A DNA stretch of 64,000 nt from Leptasterias polaris (GCA_037783415.1 JAZGTN010000025.1:5563501-5627500); one strand, 5' to 3'. Positions 56,601 through 63,284 are shown, counted from the stretch's first letter. Numbers and translations: made by a program. Notes: generated by a model not told the origin, from the sequence alone.

Positions 56601-59600
56601 CTTCCCTAAAACATATTATACTGAATCGCTGCCATTTACCAATTTCAAGCTAATGTCAAATGATGGAAATTGATTTATCCCGTCGAATAAATTGTTATTA
56701 ATTTTCACAAAAAGTACATGGCTGAACGAACGTTTCCTAAGGATAAATTGAATGACGTCATAATATACATAAGCTTAAGGCATGTCATTGTAAAATAGGT
56801 ATAATTTTGATTTGTTAACGGTTGTCAAATGGAGGCGCTGTTATGTGATCTTTTACAAATAAGTTATTGCCACAAACATTATAATTTATAAACAAGGTAA
56901 TCTGGCCCAATAGACGAGCAGTGGTTACCGTGTTAGTTCACAAACCTCTCCTAAGATATATCCTTATAGCACTTAAGTTACGAAGCAATGTACACTGCTA
57001 AAAATCTGAAAAATCGTAAGTAAGGCCATTTCTTTATTCACCAACAACTCAACAACCCAGCTAGACCCGCTCACGTCAGTCGGTGTCAAAACTGTAAAAC
57101 CAATTTAGGACACACACATTGCAAACAGCTAAGACATTCCTTCAGCTCGCACTATTTTGACTTGAGTCGCACAGGTTTTCGCCTCTGTAGAGCATTATGT
57201 TATCAGCTGTTTTCATGAATACCAAAATAGGCCAAGAACGGAGAATGTGTTAGCCTCAAAGTATTATTCCAATCAGGTATGCATCCTAAAGCATTCTTCT
57301 ATCCAAGTATTAATATTTGTATCAATATTCTCCAGGGTGGAGGTAATCAAGCAGTTGCAAAAATAGGTTTAAATAAAATATGCTTTGTAAAGGTTATGGA
57401 CCCCTTGCATATGACGTGCAAAACAGCGCCCTCACTGAGGTCAAAGAGATCTATGATTGGCCCAGAGTTGTGCGCAGCGCGTACACGCGTGCACGTTTCC
57501 ATTGTTTGACCTCAGCGATGGCAGCCAATGGCTGTAGAGGGTTAGAATGAAGGCGGGACTGTATTCCTGCCCCTGTCAGTAGTTTGGAGGATGCATGAGC
57601 AGACGAAATTAGCCTGGTCGCCATAAACAAGCAATGCAAGCTTACTCTACATTGCTAATGCTAGCACGTAATTAAGGCGATGGGTACACGACAATGTCGA
57701 TGGCACCGCCCTGCGGCGATTACAAATTCATCCATCGCGTTTTCTTCATCGGTATGTAAACCAGTGGAGCCAAAGAGATGTTCTTTTTATTATACGTCAC
57801 GGATCAGAATACAACACGACCTTAGCCGATTCAACAAGGCCCTTAATAACTGATGATAACTGAATATTTCATGGATCGTCTGCGGCGAATATTACAATTT
57901 ATCACATGAGTGGTGGCCATAAGCAACGGTTGATGATCGGGAGTCTGGCTTTTATCACTAATATCAGGGCGCAGTTTGATATCAAAATAGTCTCTGAAGA
58001 GTCACGGTCTGCGATATCAAGAACAGTATCAGAATGCGTTTGCTTTATTGTTTAATATTTCTGGCGATGAAATCAAAGATACCTCATAAGTGAACTTAAC
58101 CACTGCAGCTCGCAAGCTTGAGAAAACCACGTAAACACGGGTGCTTGCTATAGATGTGAACCATAACCCTTTCTCTTCCATGACAAGTGTTTTGGGTTCG
58201 TACTACCAATCCTAGTATACGGGACCTGCAGTTTGATGTCCCATCAGAAGGACACAAAACAATTATGGTAACATTATCTTGCTCAATGACACACGTGTCA
58301 CGACCGGGACTCGAACCCACACTCTGCAAGTCAGAAACACAAGAGCTTGAGTCCACCGCTCGGCCACGAGACGCTTTTAAGGAATAAAGACAAAGTACTG
58401 GTCGGTAATAAAACCAAGCAAAAAGGGACTTATTAAAATCCGAGACCGCAATGATTATAAAGTTCGTACCAATCCTTCAGAGGATGTCCGTCTGAAACAC
58501 TGACAAAATAAGGAAAATAGGAAAATGTGAAATTTGTTACTTGTCCAAAAACAAGGATGTACCTTTCTTTCATTTAGAAGTTATGTGAAAGTCCTGTTGT
58601 TATTTGAGTTTAAACTCACGTCAAACTCAGTTCAAAAGATCTTTAACTATCCGACCTCTTGACGTGTCCAATGTATCGCACAAATAAAAACGGCAAATAC
58701 GACAAAGTGTTGCCTAACCAGATTTTAAAAGATGCGCAGCAAAGCTCAAGGAAAGAGAAAGTGACAAGATCAACACAATTTAACTATAGGGTTGCAACCC
58801 GAGTCGACCGCTGTGTGTTTTAACGGTGACATTCCACATGAAAAGACAGGTTTACAATCGGCTTGCCTGGGTCAAAGGTTAGAAGGCTAGAAGTGTCAGG
58901 TACACTGGACAAAAACCAAGGGTGTTACATTGATTCTCTTGGTACCTCTCGGGTGACAACACCGACACGGTGTTAATTTCCCCAACGATGTAGTGGTGGG
59001 GACAATTAACACCGGGTTGGGGCTGTCACATATAGATACCAAGGGAACTAATTCAACACCCGAGTTTCCGCAGTGGACATTTCCCCGCGTCAGTGCGAAA
59101 ACGTTGTATCTCAATTTTGAAAAAAACCAAAAAACGTATCTCGCACAAAAATGCTGCGTGCAAAAACGTCGTATCTCAGCACCTCCGGGCTACTCGAAGC
59201 GAGATACGACATATTGGCTCGTAACGTAAGTGCTATTTTCAGAGATACGATGGTTTGCGCTCACACGACGATTTGAGGGAATAATACGACGCACGTCGCA
59301 AAGAAGGAAATGTGTAAAAAATCTTTACTTTTTAATTTCAGAATTGTTAGGGGAAGTCTTTTAAATCCAATTTAACTTTATCTTTGTTTGTTGTCACAGT
59401 GTTCGGGTTCTGCTTGTCATGGCTCAGCGGATAAGAGCACCGGGCTCAAGCTCTGGTGTTTCTGATTAGTAGAGTATGGGTTCGAGTCCCGGTCGTGACG
59501 CTTGTGTCCTTAAGACACGACACCTAAACCAGTATTGCTGCGTCCTTCGGATGGGACGTAAAGTTAGGTCCCTGGTGTGTTGCTTAATGCACGTAAAATA

Positions 59601-60058
59601 ACCCAGTGCACTTTTCGGACAGAGAAGGGGTTCGCCCCGGTGATCCTGGTTTGATTGGCTGCATATTGCGCCACAGCACCTTGTAAACATTACATGGTGC
59701 TATGTAAAGGAAAAGGGTATCATACTTCAAAGCGTAGCTCTAAATACCTTGCAAGATAAATACTTTGGCGCTCAGAAACATAGTATTAAGCTCGGTATAA
59801 ATGTACGTGTTATTCGTAATAGTTATTCGCTTCGGTTGGCTTTTGATACATTCAATAATATTTCTTAAACTGATGTACATACTTACTAGGATCTACTCCT
59901 GGAAGGGTGACGTTCTGATACCGTTTGTAACAATCCTCACTTTTTCTCTCAATTTCCCTTAAGAAATATCCGTCGTCCATTTCGTCCTCCTGAGCACTAG
60001 CCCCTGTAGCCCCGTAGTTCATGATTAAAGCTAGCAGCCAGACCACCAACAGAGGACC
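17195..60058 (-). CDS. Class B1 (secretin-family) neuropeptide GPCR, CRH/DH44-receptor-like, 11 exons, 5' coding end missing
   Basis: Seen: eleven minus-strand exons (60058-59887, 30536-30429, 30311-30220, 29649-29567, 29131-29023, 28101-27942, 27130-27070, 24924-24843, 21699-21608, 19122-18933, 17695-17195) join in phase with GT-AG junctions into about 549 codons plus stop. Order: hydrophobic leader, six-Cys extracellular domain (C43, C61, C70, C84, C98, C118), TM1-TM7, helix 8, 166-residue tail. Numbering starts at the first codon of the first known exon. Family marks present: H162 (2.50b), E212 (3.50b), W251 (4.50b), N291 (5.50b), T326 (6.42b), G334 (6.50b), Q369-G370, Y377 (7.57b). Known: such receptors bind peptide hormones at the plasma membrane and mostly couple to Gs. 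Inference: TM2-TM3 and TM5-TM7 look most like CRH/DH44 receptors, but TM2-TM4 also resemble PTH receptors, so the ligand is open. Odd: no TM3-ECL2 disulfide pair and no TM6 PxxG proline. The ATG exon is not located. Confidence 0.9.
18162..18524. mobile_element. MITE with TTAA borders, second family
   Basis: ttaaaggtattatacaggat tgg at the left; accaatcgtgtacagggcct ttaa at the right. A fragment of the same family begins at 30612 (aggtattttacaggattggt), with a related stretch near 62230-62370. Confidence 0.6.
18933..19122 (-). CDS. GPCR exon: TM6, ECL3 and TM7; PxxG proline replaced by valine
   Basis: 63 codons. RAARATLVLVVLLGVSYILF is TM6: Thr326 (6.42b) and Gly334 (6.50b) are kept, but position 6.47b, the proline of the class B PxxG motif, is Val331 (GTT). 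ECL3 is proline-rich (LPFLPTNLPP). TM7 holds TQGLAVSVIYVFLNTE with Gln369, Gly370 and Tyr377 (7.57b). Donor is gtgagg, phase 0. An alternative with no splice would read into intron, so the join to the next exon (VRTVLRRKW) is firm. Confidence 0.92.
19620..19965 (+). mobile_element. SINE family 1 body, split by an inverted-repeat element
   Basis: The body motif ccttcggatgggaca at 19660 resumes at 19857 with gcaagcaaagcaagcacc and ends with gcgagctacagtgattaag, as in the copy at 50865. The 167-bp element between the halves starts ccggtgtc and ends caccgg. Confidence 0.6.
19690..19856. mobile_element. Small inverted-repeat element with CCGGTGT ends
   Basis: Left arm ccggtgtcatagggaaatct gtcccccggagattctgtcc; the right arm is its imperfect reverse complement ending tctccgtccacaccgg. 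The motif ggagattctgtcccc occurs in both arms. Inserted in a SINE body. Confidence 0.65.
20815..21175. mobile_element. Long-armed inverted-repeat element
   Basis: The left arm (gatttgggcgctttaggcta, then gaatatggttggaaagatgt and tgtagaatataatgat) is mirrored on the right (atcattatattctacatt, aatcttcctgaccatatt, agcgcccaatcc). Arms are over 100 bp. A one-armed relative lies at 11696-11895. Confidence 0.5.
21608..21699 (-). CDS. GPCR exon: TM5 and ICL3
   Basis: 30 codons plus 2 nt. INCFFLLNIVRLLMSKLR matches class B TM5 (IN-F-LFNIVR-L-TKLR), with Asn291 at 5.50b. ICL3 follows as MQGNRASDIQHYR, where the conserved QYR motif appears as QHYR. Acceptor catttcag, donor gtatac; the split codon gives Arg320. 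Confidence 0.92.
21797..22150 (+). mobile_element. tRNA-derived SINE, family 2, with ATT tail
   Basis: Head aagcgctcgcctctcaccaa with B box ggttcgatacccggccaggg, a body of ggttctctgctgtgccacga type, and a tail of (ATT)n at 22130-22150. Intact layout. It sits just upstream of the TM5 exon on the opposite strand; an open frame through it is not a gene. Confidence 0.75.
23294..23671. mobile_element. MITE with TTAA borders
   Basis: ttaaaggcacagtacacgtt tggta at the left and taccaaacgtatgcagcacc tttaa at the right. TTAA at both ends fits a piggyBac-type target. A central palindrome, gagaagcgtttctgtcagaa acgcttctc, is present. Confidence 0.65.
24375..24600. repeat. Degenerate 'ggaaagatattwgt / atttgcaaagat' repeat
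   Basis: Motifs tatttgcaaagatatttgcg and gtacttggaaagatattagt recur with inverted versions to 24595. It keeps frames open on both strands without coding. It lies between the TM4 and TM5 exons' neighbours, in the TM5 intron. Confidence 0.5.
24843..24924 (-). CDS. GPCR exon: ECL2 and start of TM5, without the ECL2 Cys-Trp
   Basis: 27 codons. ECL2 reads GRFINMSQNAVMVHEYV and TM5 begins CIIGPTLLVLV. Class B receptors normally have a Cys-Trp pair in this loop, disulfide-bonded to TM3; neither residue is present. Loop length from W4.50 to the TM5 Gly-Pro is 33 residues against 30 in human CRH receptor 1, so a missing exon is not needed to explain it. Asn266 (NMS) is a potential glycosylation site inside the loop. 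Acceptor tttgcag, donor gtaaga. Confidence 0.85.
25185..25465. repeat. Inverted arms of TTCGTTCGAACGAA-type repeats
   Basis: Left arm: several cgaaagaaaa units ending cttcgttcgaacgaag; right arm: cgaagattgttttcgttcga acg twice. Between them lies a 120-bp CpG-rich palindrome (gtgcgcacgtgggctgc ... gcaggcgtgtgcacgcc). Open frames here are repeat artefacts. Confidence 0.5.
27070..27130 (-). CDS. GPCR exon: TM4
   Basis: 19 codons with split codons at both ends. LPVVFVGSWAIVSLVLY gives the TM4 core with Trp251 (W4.50b); GWGLP-VFV-W is typical of class B. Acceptor tttacag, donor gtatgt. It leads straight into ECL2. Confidence 0.88.
27248..27924. mobile_element. Diverged TA-flanked element, same family
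   Basis: Left tgtacggagctctggaagtg, right catccggagctccgtagaag, with the same internal gatgacatcat / gacgacatcct arms. The left part is duplicated (27180-27265 and 27428-27515) around a SINE head. It fills most of the 811-bp intron between the TM3 and TM4 exons. Confidence 0.55.
27345..27427 (-). mobile_element. SINE family 1, tRNA-like head only
   Basis: The minus strand reads a tRNA-like unit ending in gggttcgaatcccggtc (plus strand gaccgggattcgaaccc). It lies between two near-copies of a segment ending in tgtacggagytctggaagtg, inside a larger inverted-repeat element. Confidence 0.6.
27942..28101 (-). CDS. GPCR exon: TM3, ICL2 and start of TM4; TM3 cysteine replaced by serine
   Basis: 53 codons plus 1 nt. 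The block LTNYFWMFVEGLYLHTLVV is the class B TM3 signature, with Glu212 (E3.50b). The exon ends IIGWG, the usual TM4 entry. Ser191 (TCA) takes the place of the near-invariant TM3 cysteine: aligned on the FW pair, CR in CRH receptors is SR here. The acceptor AG lies directly before the first His codon, so a different splice choice within this exon does not bring in a cysteine at that position. Confidence 0.93.
28189..28305. mobile_element. MITE, ACACTGCAAAAACT family, copy 4
   Basis: acactgcaaaaactagggtg then ttaaaattgacaccatgggt and gagagaatcaaaattt: the family in reverse. The other end is truncated. It lies 90 bp upstream of the TM3 exon on the receptor strand. Confidence 0.55.
29023..29131 (-). 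CDS. GPCR exon: ICL1 and TM2
   Basis: 36 codons. The block TLHCTRNRIHWHLISSFMLK carries the class B signature at ICL1-TM2: the Arg-Asn pair and His162, which is H2.50b of the central polar network. IHW-LIS is close to CRH receptors; LHCTRN is shared with PTH receptors. TM2 runs to about residue 182, followed by a short ECL1 (GSEGL). Donor gtaagt, phase 0. Confidence 0.93.
29567..29649 (-). CDS. GPCR exon: TM1
   Basis: 27 codons plus 2 nt. It reads LLILNNLGYALSLAACF and then a phenylalanine-rich half-helix ending FFCS, matching the class B TM1 pattern (NYLGxxxSL). The split codon AG|A gives the Arg that opens intracellular loop 1. Acceptor is taacag, donor gtaagg. Confidence 0.9.
29760..30045 (-). 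mobile_element. SINE family 1, nearly full length
   Basis: Plus-strand order is body (tcgctatgtgaaccagaaac, then gatcccagtccacgggacat) and then the tRNA-like head (acgaccgggactcaaacgc...ccgctcagccacgg). It sits in the 570-bp intron between the GPCR ECD and TM1 exons and fills about half of it. Confidence 0.75.
30220..30311 (-). CDS. GPCR exon: end of hormone-binding domain
   Basis: 30 codons entered in phase 1 and left in phase 0. It holds C98 in TCYSNATW, where NAT is a glycosylation site and the Trp is the usual class B residue, and C118 in SGSC. These complete the six-Cys pattern. C120 and C123 are extra and lie just outside the membrane. From C118 to the TM1 Asn is about 12 residues, against roughly 23 in vertebrate CRH receptors, so either the stalk is short or a small phase-0 exon was missed in the 570-bp intron that follows. 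Confidence 0.8.
30429..30536 (-). CDS. GPCR exon: hormone-binding domain, CWP motif
   Basis: 35 codons with split codons at both ends. It carries C61, the block FDGLLCWPTTPP and C84 in a QICP context. Asp66, Trp71 and Pro72 are the conserved class B ECD core (D...CWP). The codon split across the upstream junction becomes Asn58, giving an NFS glycosylation site. Acceptor is ctgcag, donor gtaagt. The next intron is only 117 bp, against 29 kb on the other side. Confidence 0.9.
32195..32440. mobile_element. Inverted-repeat element
   Basis: A perfect 17-bp pair, gccatctttacgggcaa (32217-32233) and its reverse complement (32379-32395), with outer tatagatag / ctatctatata. The middle is GC- and CpG-rich. 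Confidence 0.5.
35230..35552 (+). CDS. Globin-like exon, nested antisense in the GPCR 29-kb intron
   Basis: An open frame from a likely acceptor (ttttacatcag) to TAG, about 107 codons. The best match is near the end: LLSIVAKRHVGRTSPEHYRS followed by CMNAVWNDL. This fits the globin F-FG-G region (L..LA..HV..V.PEHY....E.L...L), where the His of KRHV would be the proximal haem ligand F8. Upstream, LLEELHEIANEYIYSIVALI can be read as the E helix with His at E7. The frame stops at GEYFWWETA, before the H helix, so the protein would be truncated, or this is a degenerate copy. No plus-strand N-terminal globin exon was found nearby. Alternative: chance similarity in an AT-rich ORF. Confidence 0.4.
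36380..36553. mobile_element. MITE whose ends carry CRE-like TGACGTCA
   Basis: Left atagaccttatgcattgacg tca; right tgacgtcatatgcataaggt ctat. About 23-bp inverted ends with one extra base. Relatives: 57388-57545, 24595-24690 and 22740-22836 (cccttgcatatgacgt and similar). Confidence 0.65.
41545..41665 (-). mobile_element. SINE family 3
   Basis: Reverse complement reads ccttccacatctgggacctc, cggttcgaatcccgccgg and gttcagtccctacgtggg. This uninterrupted copy shows what the 10325 locus looked like before its insertion. Confidence 0.6.
42964..43500 (+). mobile_element. tRNA-derived SINE, family 4, split by a 451-bp element
   Basis: The 5' part agggctatagctcagttggt ggagc has a D-arm/A-box; the 3' part ggtcgttggctcaaatcccg ctcc has the T-arm/B box. 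Bringing 42964-43000 and 43454-43500 together gives one tRNA-like unit. The inserted element starts ccggtgtc. cacatga occurs on both sides of the insertion. Confidence 0.65.
43003..43453. mobile_element. Inverted-repeat DNA element, CCGGTGTC family, copy 1
   Basis: Starts ccggtgtcgcgcactgagca and ends cggaacgtcgaggacgtgacac. The outer parts match 49153-49631 closely while the middle does not. No transposase frame. It sits inside a SINE. Confidence 0.65.
45355..45560 (-). mobile_element. SINE family 1 body, first half of a split copy
   Basis: tgaaccagaattaccagggt, then taccaaccctagtacacgg and ccaaaggacaaag are family-1 body motifs in reverse. The expected tRNA head is missing here but appears at 46262-46345 after the inserted elements. 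Confidence 0.65.
45566..46152. mobile_element. TA-flanked inverted-repeat element with internal 'gacgacatcct' arms
   Basis: Left end tacggagctctggaagtgcc and its continuation to cataat are mirrored at the right end (ggcacttccagagctccgta) over about 45 bp. TA lies at both borders, as in Tc1/mariner-type MITEs. The inside has repeated palindromic motifs (gatgacgacatcct, aggatgtcgtc), and a second copy of the left end begins at 45880. It splits a SINE. Confidence 0.7.
46196..46256 (+). mobile_element. LINE 3'-end fragment
   Basis: cagcgccatgagcgtcaagc followed by gggcgctctataacaagcc matches the hairpin end of the 53435-53935 LINE. It lies between the two halves of a SINE and beside a TA-flanked inverted-repeat element, so this locus has taken several insertions. 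Confidence 0.5.
46262..46345 (-). mobile_element. SINE family 1 head, second half of a split copy
   Basis: acaagtgccacgaccaggac followed by tcgaacctacactctgc is the reverse complement of the family-1 head and its junction to the body. With 45355-45560 it makes one SINE split by a 0.6-kb element and a LINE tail. Confidence 0.65.
49117..49848. mobile_element. GGGTC-palindrome element, split copy
   Basis: Left end actcttaaaacttttgggtc; right end gggtcaattttgacccatga gttttagagttcc. The two ends are inverted repeats. It is interrupted by 49153-49631. Related copies: 8053-8290, 55895-56120 and a fragment at 7825-7895. Confidence 0.55.
49153..49631. mobile_element. Inverted-repeat DNA element, CCGGTGTC family, copy 2
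   Basis: Left end ccggtgtcgcgcactgagca is identical to copy 1 over 20 bp; right end is gccgaggacgtgacaccgg. The right block from ctgtctgacaatttaagagc onward is shared with copy 1. It is inserted into a GGGTC-palindrome element. Confidence 0.65.
50865..51085 (+). mobile_element. SINE family 1 body and 3' end
   Basis: Motifs tttgtccttcggatgggact, gtgttccgtgtactaagatt, gctggttcacatagcaagc and gcgagctacagtaattaag follow in the family order. The tRNA head is absent. Confidence 0.65.
52695..52795 (-). mobile_element. SINE family 3-like fragment
   Basis: Reverse complement gives cctatcacctcggtagaccc and cggttcgagttcccg, a tRNA-like B box in the family-3 layout. Ends are not clear. Confidence 0.4.
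53435..53935 (+). mobile_element. LINE (CR1/L2-like) 3' end with ORF2 C-terminus and ATT tail
   Basis: An open frame to 53737 reads LLVFKAMNGYSPSYICDLVQ, PYVPTRENLRSADKF, ..WGERSFQVAAAKIWNGLPHK and FKSALKTHLF: the classic C-terminal region of CR1/L2-type reverse transcriptase ORFs. After the stop, cgccatgagcgcctgcattggcgg and cggcgctatataag form the usual hairpin 3' end, followed by a short ATT tail (about 53910-53920). It is 5' truncated. Confidence 0.8.
55895..56120. mobile_element. GGGTC-palindrome element, diverged copy
   Basis: Shares ctgaccatttcttggtcaat, aactgactcagaatc and ttccaggtcagcct with the other copies, in the same order. More diverged, so older. Confidence 0.45.
58070..58375 (-). 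mobile_element. SINE family 1, full length
   Basis: The best copy in the window. Reverse body from atgaaatcaaagatacctca, through cgcaagcttgag and tcctagtatacgggacc, to cacgaccgggactcgaaccc and the A-box side ccgctcggccacgag. It lies in the 29-kb GPCR intron. Confidence 0.8.
58902..59078. mobile_element. MITE, ACACTGCAAAAACT family, diverged copy 5
   Basis: acactggacaaaaaccaagg at the left and cacccgagtttccgcagtg at the right, with gacaacaccgacacggtgtt inside. Confidence 0.45.
59413..59700 (+). mobile_element. SINE family 1, variant 3' half
   Basis: Head tgtcatggctcagcggataa, B box gggttcgagtcccggtc, then ccttcggatgggacgtaaag. The 3' half differs from other copies (gaaggggttcgccccggtga...). 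A fragment of that variant tail recurs at 33055-33090. It lies 190 bp from the first GPCR exon. Confidence 0.75.
59887..60058 (-). CDS. GPCR exon: signal-peptide core and first ECD cysteine
   Basis: 57 codons plus 1 nt. It opens with a hydrophobic run, GPLLVVWLLALIMNYGATGA, which fits the core of a signal peptide with cleavage near the Ala-Ser-Ala that follows. A short acidic stretch comes next, then C43 and the NVT glycosylation site at N49. The 3' splice site reads ...cttgtag and the donor is gtaagt. The frame enters in phase 0 with no ATG before the hydrophobic core; the only in-frame ATG would cut the leader in half. A short upstream exon must therefore supply the start, in the last 4 kb of the window or beyond it. 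The next coding exon is 29 kb away. Confidence 0.8.
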
Positions 60059-60662
60059 CTACAAGACAATAAGAAGAAATCAAAAGGGTAATTAATTTTG
60101 AATAGAGCAGAGGCGGCTCGCTGTGGATGTTACTGCACATTTATATAGGATTAAAACGATCGAACGGTTCCAGGTACACATTCCCTTCATTGAAACTAGT
60201 AACTAGAACAGCAGAAGCTGCCATGGCGAGCTGCCGAACGCCCGATAGAGAAACAATGAATAATAGAAAAACAATCATTTGATCAACTGATGTTCAAAGA
60301 GGTGGGGACAATTAACAAGTATGTAGTTGACCATTGCTTATACTTGGTCTGAAATGTGGGAAAGAGGCTCAGGATGGGTAGGGGCTAATTACGATGAAAC
60401 ATAGGTGTTTTATAAACCACATAATAACAAATTCTTACATGTAGCGCTCTCAGCTCTGGTACATATGTATGTCATCAAAGACTTTAAATTACCATGGAGT
60501 AGATGCATCTATGTATTGTACATGTATTGAAATTTACAGGTACTTTGAAAGATGCATGCTCGTCAAGAACATTATACATGTTATACAGGCGAAACAGTTA
60601 CATGTTTTACATGTACATGAACATGTACATAAACTTTCAATCATGCCATGAAACAATATTGT

Positions 60663-60730
60663 AACACATGTATACACCACATGTATACTCATGTATACAC
60701 CACATGTATACTCATGTATACACATGTACA
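60663..60730. repeat. Short tandem repeat of catgtatac units
   Basis: catgtatacaccacatgtat actcatgtatac repeats about 2.5 times. The unit is nearly palindromic. Confidence 0.7.
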
Positions 60731-60799
60731 TTGCACACTGTGGATCCAACCACATTTTGGCTGTAAGACATTAAAAGCATTCTATTCTAAGATTACTCA

Positions 60800-61165
60800 A
60801 AGGAAGCTGTTTAATTTCCAGAGAAAAATACTGCACCCTGAAAACTTAAACACAAGGAAGCTGTTTAATTTCCAGAAGGTAATACTGTACCCTGAAAACT
60901 TTAACATTTTTAAACACAAGGAAGCTGTTTAATTTTCAGAGAGTAACACTGTACCCTGAAAACCTTAACATTTTTAAACACAAGGAAGCTGTTTAATTTC
61001 CAGAAGGTAATACTGTACCCTGAACACTTTAACATTTTTAAACACAAGGAAGCTGTTTAATTTTCAGAGGGTAATACTGTACCCTGAAAACTTCAACATT
61101 TTTAAACTCAAGGAAGCCGTTTAATTTCCAGAGAATAATACTGTACCCTATAAACTTTAACATTT
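60800..61165. repeat. 64-bp tandem repeat, six copies
   Basis: aaggaagctgtttaatttcc starts units at 60800, 60854, 60918, 60982, 61046 and 61110. Spacing is exactly 64 bp after a first, 10-bp-shorter unit. A 30-bp segment starting cacactgtggatccaaccac flanks it on both sides (60737 and 61184). Confidence 0.85.
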
Positions 61166-61269
61166 CAAACAATTTCCATTTGCACACTGTGGATCCAACC
61201 ACATTTTGGCTTTGAGACAAATAAACTGCAAATGAGGGTACACATTATTTTACACAACAAACTATCAAA

Positions 61270-61336
61270 AAGTCTAAATGCGGACGGCCGGACGGACAGA
61301 CGGACAGACGGACGGACAGACGGACGGACGGACAAA
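61270..61336. repeat. (GGAC/AGAC)n microsatellite
   Basis: ggacggacagacggacagac continues to 61335. On the minus strand it codes a false SVRPSVRPS frame. Confidence 0.85.
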
Positions 61337-61339
61337 ATC

Positions 61340-61763
61340 GGTATTACATAGGCTCGCATTCTGCTAAAGCAGCTCGCCAAAAAAAAAACTCCTGTGTATA
61401 GTCTCGGCTTCAGTGTATGCTGCGGAATGAATACACCGTTAAAATGGCAGGTTCTAATGATCTTATCCCATCCCTTGCGTCGGCTGACTTTTTGGTTAGT
61501 CCTTATACAACGATGTCAGTTCTCGACAACTGAGCAGATAATTTGTCTAAGCGTGGGTTGTTATTCCTCGTCAGCTGTTCAAATTAAGAGAGCTTCGGTC
61601 GGCTACCATGCTTACATTAGTCGTCTACAAATTCTCCCGTGTTGTTTTAACAATCACGTCGTTTTGTGTTTCGTTGTTTTTAAAATAAACAGTATCGCAA
61701 TCGGCCGATGGGGACCTGTAAGAAATAAAATTAAGGCCACTGTGGTTCACTTGGAACCGGCTC

Positions 61764-61794
<31 letters not shown>

Positions 61795-63284
61795 AGGGGG
61801 TATGAAATGCGCAACACTCCTACACCAGCGTTAAAGATGCCTACTCCGCGCTGCTTGTGTGAGATGGAGCATGGCTGTCCGAATATTTGAATATCAAGTC
61901 TTTATATGTCGTCATTTATCCACCGAGTCCAGATCGCCATCAATAGCAACATTCCCTTGTGAGCCACTGGGCGGGTTTATGCATCGCCAGTGAAGCCGCG
62001 AACTAACACCTCGTGGCCAATTTCATGAAGATTCAAAGCTTCAAGGGTTGTACGTTTTTTCAACTCAAATAATATTTTACATTACAGCATTTTATCAAAA
62101 TTGACATTTTTCGTAATCACAAACTGACACATAAGTTGCATTTACCATTGTAATGCACGGCTTGCACCGAGCTCAATTGAGAAAAAGGAAACACAAATAA
62201 AAACCAGATTTAACCAACTAACCGACAAAAAACTAGTTTGTGTGACACACGCGCGCAGACCTCTGTTTTAACGAAGTGACACAACGTAGTGTTGTAAAAC
62301 ATTGGAATGTGTCACTTCGTGAACACGGAAATTGTCCGTTTTGACTTTATTTCGACTTCACAAACTAACACGAACCTTTCTTATTGATTATTACTTTACG
62401 ACAGACAAGTTTAACTACTTAATAAATAAGCACATCAAAGCATCATTTTTTTAAAAAAGAAAACAAGTTGAAAACACTTTGAAATTTTGACGGAAAGCTG
62501 TGTTTTAGAAAGTGTTCAACTTTAGACGCGTTTTCTTCAATTGCTTTAGCTCATGGCGTCAATGAAGATATTGTGAAGACTCATGGAAGCTGTTTTACTT
62601 AGCGACAACCTGCCGGTTACAATTAAGCATTCCCCCATTCATCAATGGATTTTACAGGGCTTTAGTTAAATTTAAAGTTCGAAAAATTAAATTAGCCTTC
62701 GATTTGTTTTGAAACATGTAAGTACGGAGAACACGAATTGTGCGTTTTTCAAATGATGTCACGGTGCCATTCTCTAGAAATTAAAGGGAGGTTTTGTCCA
62801 CTTCTTAGGTACACAATGATCACGTACATCACTCCTTACAAAATGTTCCCATTTTTAAATCTGCAATCCGCTTTACAATGCACAGTTATTTAATATTTTA
62901 AGATGTTGCTCTTTTTAGAGTTAGTACTCTGCAAAATGTAATATCTTTGATATGCTGGTATTTATTGTCGCAACTCACCTGGACCACCTAAAAACCACAA
63001 ATGATCATTAACAGATGAGCAGTGCCACATGAGCATCACGTGCCTGCCGAAAAATGCCTACAGGTTGAAAGCAACGACTGAATAGAACCCTCCGGTGCTG
63101 TCTCTAGTAGAAGGTTGAGTCACACGGTGGTCAAAGCGGACGTCTCCTTAAGCAGAACCCGGGCTCTGATCTGTGACTCACAAACCCAGCTTTATTGCAA
63201 ATTGCAAAACCAGGAATGGTTTTATATATTTAAGGCAAACACACAGTGAAAATATGCACTAAAGTGGTATTCAAATCTTCTCAG
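61340..63284. other. Region expected to hold the first GPCR exon; none found
   Basis: A donor-like agtg / ccag|gtgagtt on the minus strand at 62977 was tested, but its frames do not deliver an ATG in phase 0. Otherwise AT-rich with a relative of the TTAA element near 62230-62370. Confidence 0.35.
61766..61800. repeat. Long G run
   Basis: 29 consecutive G, then A and five G. Other G runs: 39522-39540 (19) and 50522-50541 (20); C run 25553-25570. Lengths may be unreliable in the assembly. Confidence 0.8.

Larger units (their letters stand above)
30537..59886 (-). other. 29-kb GPCR intron
   Basis: One intron between the signal-peptide exon and the first hormone-binding exon. It holds the globin-like exon, SINEs, the CCGGTGTC and GGGTC elements, a LINE tail and microsatellites listed separately. 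The remaining blocks (32440-35229, 36560-39520, 39541-42960, 43500-45350, 46350-49110, 51090-53430, 54000-57380) show no gene I can support. Confidence 0.7.

Noticed and set aside
59413..59510. Possible tRNA gene with good A and B boxes
   Set aside because: No proper acceptor stem, and it continues into a SINE body shared by several copies.
60800..61165. CRISPR-like array
   Set aside because: Units are contiguous 64-bp tandem copies with no spacers, in a eukaryotic context.
61394..61834. 146-codon frame ending in poly-Gly
   Set aside because: Runs into the long G tract; no splice or family support.
62970..63060. First coding exon of the GPCR
   Set aside because: There is a donor-like ccag|gtgagtt, but the ATG frames end in the wrong phase, and the phase-0 frame has a stop just upstream.
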